In this document: piece after piece, positions 18,055-25,599 of the stretch | How positions within the stretch are numbered: the stretch's first letter is position 1 | Layout: each line of letters begins with the position of its first letter | DNA from: Chitinophaga niabensis | GTDB taxonomy: Bacteria; Bacteroidota; Bacteroidia; Chitinophagales; Chitinophagaceae | NCBI GenBank assembly: GCA_017849435.1 | Contig: JAFIGY010000009.1 | Location: forward strand, 496,001 to 560,000 | Direction of reading: 5' to 3' | DNA length: 64,000 bases | Made by a program: the position numbers and the translations under genes | Notes under the pieces: model-generated | Database searches by the model: none | What the model saw: only the letters and a program-made list of their open reading frames with translations | Told to the model about the DNA's origin: nothing

Positions 18055-18088
18055 AAAAAAAGCCGTAAGCATTGCTTACGGCTTTTTA
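18055..18088. terminator. Bidirectional terminator after the pentose phosphate operon
   Basis: AAAAAAGCCGTAAGC pairs with GCTTACGGCTTTTT around a 3-nt loop. A-run and T-run on either side make it work in both directions, for pgl on the plus strand and for the lipoprotein gene ending at 18111 on the minus strand. Confidence 0.88.
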
Positions 18089-18110
18089 CTTACTACTCAC
18101 AACGTACCGA

Positions 18111-18614
18111 TCATTTAACAGTTATAAACTTTGTCTGGGAGGTCATCGCCATCTCGTTCTTATCTGTACGCACATAAATACGAAGGCTGTACAGTTTTGA
18201 CCCGGCCGGCAGTTTGGCCAGCTTGATGTTGATATTACCGGAATAAGTATTGGTGTTCGGGTAAGTAGCGGGCATCAACGCTGTGTTAACGCTGTTGTTG
18301 CCATTTGAAGCAGCGGCAGCTTCATTCCAGCTCGCAAAATGCACACTGTCCACCATTTTAGGCAAGCCGGTGGCTGGGGCATCGTACCAGGCATAATCCA
18401 GTGTACCCGGATTGGCTTTGGTGAGCGCGCCGCCAAAGGTCACCTGTATCACGTCGGTTGTTGCGAACGGACCCACCTGCCGGAGTAATCCCATGCTGGT
18501 GATCTCTATGGTAGGCAGCGCTTTTTCCAGTTCTTCCCTGACCAAATCATTGTTCTTTGTACAGGAAGTAAGTACAAAAAGCAGATATGCTGACAAACAA
18601 ATTATCTTTTTCAT
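18111..18614 (-). CDS. Small lipoprotein paired with an Oar-like receptor
   Basis: A 167-residue lipoprotein; the signal MKKIICLSAYLLFVLTSC ends in an LTSC lipobox with the acylated Cys at residue 18. The mature part is mostly beta, with no motif I recognise. It contains YAWYDAPATGLPKMVDSVHF and ends in LRIYVRTDKNEM. It starts 18 bases after the TonB-dependent receptor gene on the same strand, so the two are almost certainly co-transcribed. By analogy with other receptor-lipoprotein pairs it may be a surface-exposed partner; this is inference from position. Confidence 0.75.
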   Translation of the reverse strand: MKKIICLSAYLLFVLTSCTKNNDLVREELEKALPTIEITSMGLLRQVGPFATTDVIQVTFGGALTKANPGTLDYAWYDAPATGLPKMVDSVHFASWNEAAAASNGNNSVNTALMPATYPNTNTYSGNINIKLAKLPAGSKLYSLRIYVRTDKNEMAMTSQTKFITVK

Positions 18615-18632
18615 ACTGATATCAATAATGGA

Positions 18633-21600
18633 TTAGAAAATATAGCGTACACCCAGTTGCATAGACCATGTGCTGGAAGCGCTGTAAAAATTCTGGAAAG
18701 GTGTGGTATACAATGCCCCGTTGTTGTTGTACTGCATACGATATACCGGCACACCGTTGGCGTCGTAGTTCCTGAATGCCAGCGGCTGGCTGGTAGTAAC
18801 ACCTTTCTGTATACCCCAGAACCTGTTCAGCAGGTTAGGCAGGTTGTTGATATCTGCCGTGAACTGAAGGGTATGTTTGGATTTGCCGGCTTTTAAATAG
18901 AACTCCTGTATGAAGCGTGCGGAGATGTCGTTATACCATTGCGTAATAGCGGCATTTCTTTCGGCATACTGACCACGGCGTTTGCTCAGGTAAGGTGAGT
19001 TGTTAATGAAACGCTCCAGTGCGGCCGCCTGTTGATCTGGTGTATAAGTATAAGTAACACCTCCAACGGTAGCGGAGTATTGTTCGAAAGTGAGATCGGA
19101 AGCTTTTTTCGGCACGAACATCAGATCCTGATTATTGCCATCACCGTTGAGGTCACCGTTCAGCCGGTAGGTAATATTGCTGGACGGAGCGCCCTGGTAT
19201 ACTAACGAAACAGTAGTAGCGGCGTGCTTCAGGTATTCAAAGCGGTAGGACAGGATGCTCACAATGCGATGACGCGCAACGGAGGAGGAAGGTTGCAATT
19301 CCAGGTCGTTGCTGGTACCTACAGTGGCATTGCCGTTCCATACGGAATAGGCCTGTGAGCCGGAGTTACCGGAGATATCCTTTGCCTTCGTATAAGTGTA
19401 GGCAATGAATCCGTAGAATCCTTTGGAGAAGGCTTTGGACAGCTGCGCGGTCATAGCGTAAGAATACCCTTTGTTGGTATTTTCCAGCACTACAGCTGAG
19501 CTGATGTTGGGATAGATATACCTGTCAGCACCGGCAGTAGATACATAACGGGGTCTGTTATCCGGACCGTTAGCCATGCCGGTAGGATCTTTCAGGTTGG
19601 CATTCCGCATGCGGATCGCGTTGATGTCTTTGGTGATCAATCCCTCGAGGGTAAAGCTGTAACCACGGCCCAGGTTCTTGTCGATGGCCACATCTGTTCT
19701 GAAGATCTGCGGGAATTTGAAATTAGGATCTATCAACACGATATTGCTCGGGATGGAAGTACCTGCTACCGGAGGGAACAGGTTGGCATATGCATCCACC
19801 CTGGGGTCGAATTTAATGTCATTCAGTTTGGAAGCCTCGTTGGCGTTATTGTTTTTCAGCGATACGCTGTTCTGATACATGCCGGAGTTGGTCGGCATAT
19901 TGGTCAGCCATACGAACGGTGCAAGACCATTAAAGATGCCGGTGCTACCCCGGAGGATGAGGGATTTATCCCCCAGTACATCCCATCTGGCGCCGATACG
20001 CGGAGAGAGGGTAGTTCTGGAGTTAGGCCATTGACCGTTGTAGTGGGTCATATTCCCTTCTTTGTCAGGGAATGTGAGGGCGGTGATAGCCGGGTTTTCC
20101 AGTGCTTTCTCAATGTAGACCGGTCTTTCCGCTCTTAAACCCAGTGTTATTTTCAGATTGTTGTTCACTTTGATCTCATCCTGGAAATAAGCGGCGGCCA
20201 ATCCGAATTTCAATTCTGCAGAGTAAACGGCTTTTTTGCCCGGAACCATAGAGTATGCATAAGCATAGTAAAGCGGCGTTTTCTCCGTCATGAAATCATT
20301 CAGGGAGTTGAAGATGTAATAGCTCTGCGCTCCCGGCATAAACATGTTACCTACCAGCTGGTATTCGTAAGATACGCCTGCAGTGAGGGTGTGTTTACCG
20401 GTGTAGTAGGTGAAGTTGTCCGTTGCACTGTATACCTTGTTGATAACATCGTTGTTATAGCTGTAAGGTTCATAACCAAAGCTCATGTAGTTGTGCGGAA
20501 CTGTTGTGCCATCAAATATTTCCACGAAGGGGAAAGCTGCGCTGTTGGTAATACGGGTGTCCTGCACTTTGGTGGCCGTAAGCAGGAGGTTATTGGATAT
20601 TTTGCCAAAGGTGCTGTTCAACTCCAGTGTACCTGTTTTTACGATATGTTTGAAACCGTATACGGAGTTGGAAAATACCATGGACTTATTGCTAAGGCGA
20701 TTGTTGGGAAGCGAGGAGATGGCATTGCTTGTGCCAGGCAGTACAAATCCACCACCGCCAATAATAGAACCGGCATTGATAGAAGAAGGATCTTCATTGC
20801 TCACAAAATCGCTGTACCTGGCTGTCAGCTTATGGTGGTTGTTGATATTCCAGTCCACTTTAGCCAGGAACTTATAGTTTGATTTTGCTGCCGTCGGATA
20901 GTTGTCATAAGCGCCCGGATCATAACCATATCTGTCCTTCAGGAAGGTGGCCAGCTTAGCCATGGAATCAATAGGTGTGGAAGATACGTTGCCGGAGTTG
21001 GTGCTGCCGGTGGCCACGAAGTTGGTGATGCGGGAACCGGAGTTCACTTCATACTCTCCATTCACAAAGAAGAAGAGTTTGTTCTTAATGATAGGGCCGC
21101 CCAGACTGGCGCCGATGCTTTTCCGGGAAGAAGCGGTGGCCTCATCCAGTTTTACATCTCCTGCTTTACGTCCGTTGAAAGTTTGATCACGATAAAATCC
21201 GTACACAGTACCATGGAATTCATTGGTGCCGCTTTTAGTAACGGCGTTGATGCCGGCGCCTGTAAAGCCGGACTGGCGTACATCTACCGGAGCGATGTTT
21301 ACAGACAGTTCGCTGAAAGCATCCAGGGAGATAGGAGAAGCGCCGCCACCTGGTAATGGATCGGTATTCAGGCCAAAGCTGTTGTTCAGATTGGCGCCAT
21401 CCACTTTCAGATTGTTGTAATAACCACTTCTTCCGGCGAAGGAATTACTACCGTTGGATTGCGGCGTGAGCTTGGTCAGATCGGTGACGCTGCGGTTGAA
21501 AGATGGCAGTGTGGCAAGCTGGCGGGAATCAAACACGGTACTGGCACCGCTTTTTTCTGTAGCGCCTTTACGTTTTACACTGTTAACGGAGAACTCTTTC

Positions 21601-21947
21601 AGCGCTGTTACGCTTTCGTTCATCGTTACCACTACGTCGTAGGATTCACCCAGCATCACATGAAAACCCTCCACCAGCTGTGGTTTGTAGCCGATGAATT
21701 CTACTCTTAACTGGTAAGGGCCGCCTACGCGTACGCCGGTTAAGGTAAAGGAACCGTTTTTCATGGAGCGGTTTTGATAACGGGTGCCGGAAGGCTGATG
21801 CACCAGTGTTATACTGGCGCCTTCAACGCCCTTTCCTTCGGGCCCTTTGATAATGCCGGTCACAGAACCGGTGGTGACCTGCGCGGTCATTGCCATCGGT
21901 AATAAAAAAAGGCATAGCCAATAGCATAATGCTTTCTTCAGTAGCAT
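18633..21947 (-). CDS. Oar-like TonB-dependent outer-membrane receptor
   Basis: A 1,104-residue outer-membrane beta-barrel receptor. After the signal peptide (LLPMAMTAQ cleavage region) comes a carboxypeptidase-regulatory-like domain at about 25-110 (SVTGIIKGPEGKGVEGASI), then a plug with NSFAGRSGYYNNLKVDGAN and SGTNEFHGTVYGFYRD. These are typical of Oar/OmpA-related TonB receptors rather than SusC proteins. The C-terminus ends in SMQLGVRYIF, a terminal aromatic barrel strand. In Oar proteins the substrate is usually a protein or peptide; here it is unknown. The ATG at 21947 is chosen over 22016 because it opens the signal peptide. There is a long leader with hairpins upstream, and a small lipoprotein gene follows. 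Confidence 0.9.
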   Translation of the reverse strand: MLLKKALCYWLCLFLLPMAMTAQVTTGSVTGIIKGPEGKGVEGASITLVHQPSGTRYQNRSMKNGSFTLTGVRVGGPYQLRVEFIGYKPQLVEGFHVMLGESYDVVVTMNESVTALKEFSVNSVKRKGATEKSGASTVFDSRQLATLPSFNRSVTDLTKLTPQSNGSNSFAGRSGYYNNLKVDGANLNNSFGLNTDPLPGGGASPISLDAFSELSVNIAPVDVRQSGFTGAGINAVTKSGTNEFHGTVYGFYRDQTFNGRKAGDVKLDEATASSRKSIGASLGGPIIKNKLFFFVNGEYEVNSGSRITNFVATGSTNSGNVSSTPIDSMAKLATFLKDRYGYDPGAYDNYPTAAKSNYKFLAKVDWNINNHHKLTARYSDFVSNEDPSSINAGSIIGGGGFVLPGTSNAISSLPNNRLSNKSMVFSNSVYGFKHIVKTGTLELNSTFGKISNNLLLTATKVQDTRITNSAAFPFVEIFDGTTVPHNYMSFGYEPYSYNNDVINKVYSATDNFTYYTGKHTLTAGVSYEYQLVGNMFMPGAQSYYIFNSLNDFMTEKTPLYYAYAYSMVPGKKAVYSAELKFGLAAAYFQDEIKVNNNLKITLGLRAERPVYIEKALENPAITALTFPDKEGNMTHYNGQWPNSRTTLSPRIGARWDVLGDKSLILRGSTGIFNGLAPFVWLTNMPTNSGMYQNSVSLKNNNANEASKLNDIKFDPRVDAYANLFPPVAGTSIPSNIVLIDPNFKFPQIFRTDVAIDKNLGRGYSFTLEGLITKDINAIRMRNANLKDPTGMANGPDNRPRYVSTAGADRYIYPNISSAVVLENTNKGYSYAMTAQLSKAFSKGFYGFIAYTYTKAKDISGNSGSQAYSVWNGNATVGTSNDLELQPSSSVARHRIVSILSYRFEYLKHAATTVSLVYQGAPSSNITYRLNGDLNGDGNNQDLMFVPKKASDLTFEQYSATVGGVTYTYTPDQQAAALERFINNSPYLSKRRGQYAERNAAITQWYNDISARFIQEFYLKAGKSKHTLQFTADINNLPNLLNRFWGIQKGVTTSQPLAFRNYDANGVPVYRMQYNNNGALYTTPFQNFYSASSTWSMQLGVRYIF

Positions 21948-22334
21948 AAAAAATTGCTTTTTAGATATGATGTATAGATAAAGTAGTGACTGTACGGGGC
22001 ATAAACCCCGCATCAATTTTATAATCCGTAAATGATCATTGTCGTTATTTTACTTCAGTTCCGGCATTTTTGATTTTGGTAGTTGTCAGGCTACGGTAGC
22101 CGACAGATACAGGTAAAACAAGTGCCATTTCACAACCGTATTAGATTTGCATTAGATTCAGATGTAACGTTTTCACGAACGTCAGATAAATGCGTTTTTA
22201 TTTGAAGATGCAAAGTAAATGAAGAAGAAGTGAGGATGGGTGACTTAAAAATCACCAAATAGTTATAAAAACATTAAGGATGTCAGATTCTTACATTTCA
22301 TGCCGTAAAAGCACTGTAAACAGAGGGGATCAGG
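21948..22334 (-). other. Leader/intergenic region upstream of the Oar-like receptor with two hairpins
   Basis: 387 bases without a gene. Two inverted repeats are visible: CGGGG-6-CCCCG at 21995-22010 and a stronger one, TGTC-a-GGCTA-CGG-TAGCC-GACA, at 22084-22105 with a single bulge. Neither is followed by a T-run on the minus strand, so they are more likely leader structures or protein-binding sites than terminators. No exact TAnnTTTG element is seen on the minus strand. Confidence 0.4.
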
Positions 22335-22934
22335 CTAAGGAAGGATCGCATTGATAGTGTCCGCGGCCAGCTGGCGGGTAGTCGCGGTGAGGTCTGCAAT
22401 ATCCTGGTAAGTGACAAGTCTTGCCAGTGTACTGTTCCGGTTAGCGATCATAATGGGGGTCTGCTGAAGTTCTTTGTACAGCAGCAATATCCTGTCCCGC
22501 GGTTCATACGTGCGGATGTTGGCGAGGATGGATTCGGTTTTATTCCAGCGGGAAACGATCCTGGCGAGGAACCATTCTACTACTTCAGGATCGTGTGTGG
22601 TGATATGGCTGAAGAATGCGGGACTATACGCTCTTAATTGAGTAATAACCAGTGGCTTGCAGAATTCGGAAAAACCGTGTTCTTTCAACACGTCCAGGTT
22701 GCCGAAGAATTCTCCGGGGGTGACCAGTTCATAGATGAATTCTTTTCACTTATCCGAAATACGCCCCAGTTTTACTGCGCCGCTGACGATCTCGTATATA
22801 TCTGTGTATCGCTGTGTGGTGTCATATAACAACGCGCCTCTTTTCACTGAAAGCACTTTCACATGCGCCTTCAGATCCGGTACATTTTTTTGTACGAGAT
22901 AGTTATATAAGCCGATTTCTTTGATAAGGGACAT
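22335..22934 (-). pseudogene. Crp/Fnr-family transcription regulator interrupted by an in-frame TGA
   Basis: Read on the minus strand from ATG at 22934, the frame encodes a cyclic-nucleotide-binding-like domain up to SGAVKLGRISDK. It then meets TGA at 22748-22746 and continues in the same frame with KEFIYELVTPGEFFGNLDVL and a C-terminal winged HTH (LVTYQDIADLTATTRQL) to 22335. The combined length of about 200 residues is normal for Crp/Fnr proteins. Family members typically have Gly at the stop position (DKGKEF), so a single G-to-T change of GGA to TGA explains it. There is no frameshift and both halves keep family sequence, so the lesion looks recent. A functional N-terminal fragment, readthrough or a sequencing error remain possible. 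Confidence 0.85.
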
Positions 22935-22940
22935 GACTAT

Positions 22941-23027
22941 TCAACGTTGACAAATGCCAAATTATTAAAACTTGTACAAGGAAGCACTATTTTAACACTA
23001 AATAACACGATATGTCTTTTCTGACAT
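22941..23027. promoter_or_regulatory. Palindromes between the Crp/Fnr gene and the kefF-like gene
   Basis: Three short palindromes in the divergent intergenic region: TCAACGTTGA at 22941-22950, CTTGTACAAG at 22971-22980 and ATGTC-TTTTCT-GACAT at 23012-23027. Crp/Fnr proteins bind such dyads, so one or more may be the operator of the interrupted regulator. The assignment is inferred from position only. Confidence 0.35.
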
Positions 23028-23062
23028 TATTCGTAAATTATGACATGTAATAATTGATTCCT

Positions 23063-23677
23063 GTGGCAAAAATATTGATCTTATTCGCGCATCCCGCATT
23101 CGAACGTTCCCGTGTACATGCCAGCCTGCTTCGCGCTGCGAGGAGCCTGCAGGATGTGACCATTCATGACCTTTATCAGCAGTATCCTGATTTTGACGTG
23201 ATACCGCGTCAGGAGCAGCCCTTGCTGGAGCAGCACGATATCATCATCTTTCAGCATCCTTTTTACTGGTACAGTGGTCCCGCCCTGCTCAAACAATGGA
23301 TGGACCTGGTGCTGGAGCATGGATGGGCATACGGTAAAGAAGGCCTGGCGCTGAAAGGCAAATACCTCGGCAATGTGATCTCTACCGGCGGCCATGAAAG
23401 CGCTTACGGTCCGGATGGGCATCACGGATATCCCCTGAGAGAGTTCATGCTTCCCTTTGAGCAAACAGCGAGGCTCTGTCACATGCAATACCTGCCGCCA
23501 TTCGTGGTACATGGCGCCCCGGACCTCACACAACAACAACTGAATGATTATACAGACGCTTATGTTCGCCTGATCAAAGGGTTACAGTCCGGATCTTATG
23601 ACCTGCCGCAGGCACAGCGGACCTACTACCTGAATGCATTGGTAAGCCCGGCTGAGCCCAAACCATCACAAGGTTAG
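23063..23677 (+). CDS. NAD(P)H quinone-reductase-like KefF homologue
   Basis: Flavodoxin-fold FMN reductase of the KefF/MdaB/NQO1 group, about 204 residues. The N-terminus AKILILFAHPAFERSR is the first strand and FMN phosphate loop. HPFYWYSGPALLKQWMDLV and STGGHESAYGPDGHHGYP are the other flavin and active-site blocks of the KefF group. It lies 56 bases before the KefB/C-type antiporter gene, matching the kefFC arrangement in which KefF is the cytoplasmic ancillary subunit of the potassium efflux system. No ATG is available; GTG at 23063 gives the standard VAKILILFAHP start, while TTG at 23054 would add three residues. Whether glutathione adducts are the trigger in this organism is unknown. 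Confidence 0.85.
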   Translation: MAKILILFAHPAFERSRVHASLLRAARSLQDVTIHDLYQQYPDFDVIPRQEQPLLEQHDIIIFQHPFYWYSGPALLKQWMDLVLEHGWAYGKEGLALKGKYLGNVISTGGHESAYGPDGHHGYPLREFMLPFEQTARLCHMQYLPPFVVHGAPDLTQQQLNDYTDAYVRLIKGLQSGSYDLPQAQRTYYLNALVSPAEPKPSQG

Positions 23678-23686
23678 TGCATCGTT

Positions 23687-23723
23687 CGAAATTATTCGTA
23701 ATTCGTAATTTGAAATTCGCAAT
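23687..23723. repeat. AT-rich short repeats between kefF- and kefC-like genes
   Basis: Two exact tandem copies of ATTCGTA at 23694-23707, then AATTTGAAATTCGCAATT. Similar AATTCGTAATT strings are often seen between Bacteroidota genes. No coding or clear regulatory meaning. Confidence 0.4.
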
Positions 23724-23733
23724 TGATTAAGTT

Positions 23734-25599
23734 ATGTCCAACGAATCCTTCTTTTACCAGGCACTCGTTTATCTCGCTACCATGGTGGTGTTCGTACCGC
23801 TGGCCAGGAAGCTCAACCTTGGGTCGGTATTGGGATACCTCATCGGCGGAATTATTATCGGTCCGGCTTTGTTCGGGTTCATAGGGCATGGGGGGCAGGA
23901 CCTGATGCATTTTGCCGAATTCGGGGTGGTAATGATGTTATTCCTCATCGGCCTTGAGCTGGAACCTTCGCTGTTGTGGAAATTGCGCGCGCCCATTTTG
24001 GGGCTGGGCGGATTGCAGGTAACGGTAACGGCCATACTAATTTCCGGGCTCGCCATGTTGTTCGGCCTGCCGTTGAATGAATCCCTGATACTCGGTATGA
24101 TCCTTTCCCTTTCTTCCACTGCCATCGTTTTACAGATCATGACGGAGAAAGGGCAGATGGGATCTGCTGCGGGACAAAGTACTTTTTCCGTATTGCTCTT
24201 TCAGGATATCGCTGTGATCCCGATGCTCGCCATTTTCCCGCTGCTGGCTCCTGCGGGATTGAGCAGTGCGCAGGTGGAGGATCATTCGTTGATCGCGCAT
24301 GAGCCCGCCTGGGTGAAAACGTTGATCGTACTGGGTGCCGTATCTGCATTGGTGGCGGCGGGCCGTTTTGTGGTGAAGCCGCTGCTGCATATTGTAGCGC
24401 GTACAGGGTTGAGGGAGCTGTTCACGGCATCGGCGCTGTTGCTGGTAGTGGCCATTGCTGTGCTGATGACGCTCGTTGGCCTGAGTCCCGCCCTGGGCGC
24501 TTTCCTCGGAGGCGTGGTGCTGGCTAACAGCGAGTACCGGCATGAACTGGAAAGCGATATTGAGCCGTTCAAAGGCTTGTTGCTCGGATTGTTCTTCATA
24601 GGAGTGGGAGCGTCCATCGACTTTAAGCTGGTATTGGAACAGCCTTTGCTCATTCTGGGCCTGGTGCTGGGTATCATGGCCGCGAAGTTCGCGGTGTTGC
24701 TCGGGTTGGGACGGTTGTTCAAACTAAGCGGAGAACAGAACCTGTTGTTTGCATTCGCGTTACCACAGGTGGGAGAGTTTGCCTTCGTATTATTTTCCTT
24801 CTCCCTCCAATCGCATTTGCTTCCGCAGCATATCGTCAGTCTGATGATAGCGGTGGTGGCCATTAGCATGGCCCTTACGCCGCTTTTGTTACTGGCGCAT
24901 GAAAAATGGGTACAGCCATACTTTGGCTGCACGGCAAAGCCACCGGAAAGGGAACCGGATAAGATCGAAGAGAAGAACCCGGTGATCATCGCAGGGTTCG
25001 ATCATTTCGGTACCATCGTAGGAAGATTTCTAAGGGCGAGCGGTGTGCGCACAACCGTGCTGGATCTGGATTCCGACCGTGTGGATCTGCTCCGGAGAAT
25101 GGGGCTGAAAGTATATTACGGGGATGCTTCCCGCATGGATATGCTGAAATCCGCCGGCGCGGAACAGGCGAAGATCATCGTAATCGCGATGGGAACGCCG
25201 GAAAAAAACCTGGAAGTAGTGGATGCCGTCAAGAAGCATTTCCCGCATCTGCAAATGCTGGTAAGGGCTACCGGCCTCACGGATGTTTTTGATCTGATGA
25301 ACGCCGGCGTGCTGCATATTTACCGTGAAACGCTGGATACCTCTTTGCGCGTGGCCTCGGATGCCATGGAAATGCTGGGGCACCGCGCTTACCAGTCGCA
25401 GCGCGCAGCCCGTATGTTCCGCCGCTACGATGAACGCTCTATGAAAAGCCTTTCCGCTTATCGGGACGATAAGCAATATGTGAACGTGATGAAAGAACGG
25501 ATCGAGGAATTACAGAAGCTCATACAGGCAGACGCCTATACGAATATGTTGATCCGGGACGCCGGATGGGACCGGGAAAATGCAGAAGAACGGAATTAA
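23734..25599 (+). CDS. KefB/KefC-type potassium/proton antiporter (CPA2 family)
   Basis: Inner-membrane cation:proton antiporter of 621 residues, the same size as E. coli KefC. About 12-13 membrane segments fill residues 5-395, including LGYLIGGIIIGPALFGFIG and LSLSSTAIVLQIMTEKGQMG, the conserved ion-path segment. A cytoplasmic RCK/TrkA-N nucleotide-binding domain follows at about 415-535 (PVIIAGFDHFGTIVGRFL, then DLDSDRVDLLRRMGLKVYYGD). The tail to 621 is helical and charged. With the KefF-like protein upstream it forms a likely two-subunit efflux system that acidifies the cytoplasm to protect against electrophiles. The stop codon TAA at 25597-25599 overlaps the convergent stop of the RND pump gene within TTAA. 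Confidence 0.93.
   Translation: MSNESFFYQALVYLATMVVFVPLARKLNLGSVLGYLIGGIIIGPALFGFIGHGGQDLMHFAEFGVVMMLFLIGLELEPSLLWKLRAPILGLGGLQVTVTAILISGLAMLFGLPLNESLILGMILSLSSTAIVLQIMTEKGQMGSAAGQSTFSVLLFQDIAVIPMLAIFPLLAPAGLSSAQVEDHSLIAHEPAWVKTLIVLGAVSALVAAGRFVVKPLLHIVARTGLRELFTASALLLVVAIAVLMTLVGLSPALGAFLGGVVLANSEYRHELESDIEPFKGLLLGLFFIGVGASIDFKLVLEQPLLILGLVLGIMAAKFAVLLGLGRLFKLSGEQNLLFAFALPQVGEFAFVLFSFSLQSHLLPQHIVSLMIAVVAISMALTPLLLLAHEKWVQPYFGCTAKPPEREPDKIEEKNPVIIAGFDHFGTIVGRFLRASGVRTTVLDLDSDRVDLLRRMGLKVYYGDASRMDMLKSAGAEQAKIIVIAMGTPEKNLEVVDAVKKHFPHLQMLVRATGLTDVFDLMNAGVLHIYRETLDTSLRVASDAMEMLGHRAYQSQRAARMFRRYDERSMKSLSAYRDDKQYVNVMKERIEELQKLIQADAYTNMLIRDAGWDRENAEERN

Noticed and set aside
22335-22934. Crp region as two separate genes
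   Set aside because: The second part has no independent start context and the frame is continuous across the TGA; together they make one normal-length Crp/Fnr protein.
23687-23723. Short ATTCGTA repeats as a CRISPR or attachment site
   Set aside because: Two 7-base copies and AT-rich filler only; no spacers, no integrase gene, no flanking duplication.
25596-25599. Overlapping stop codons of the antiporter and RND genes as a sign of fusion or error
   Set aside because: Convergent genes sharing TTAA for both stops is a normal compact arrangement.
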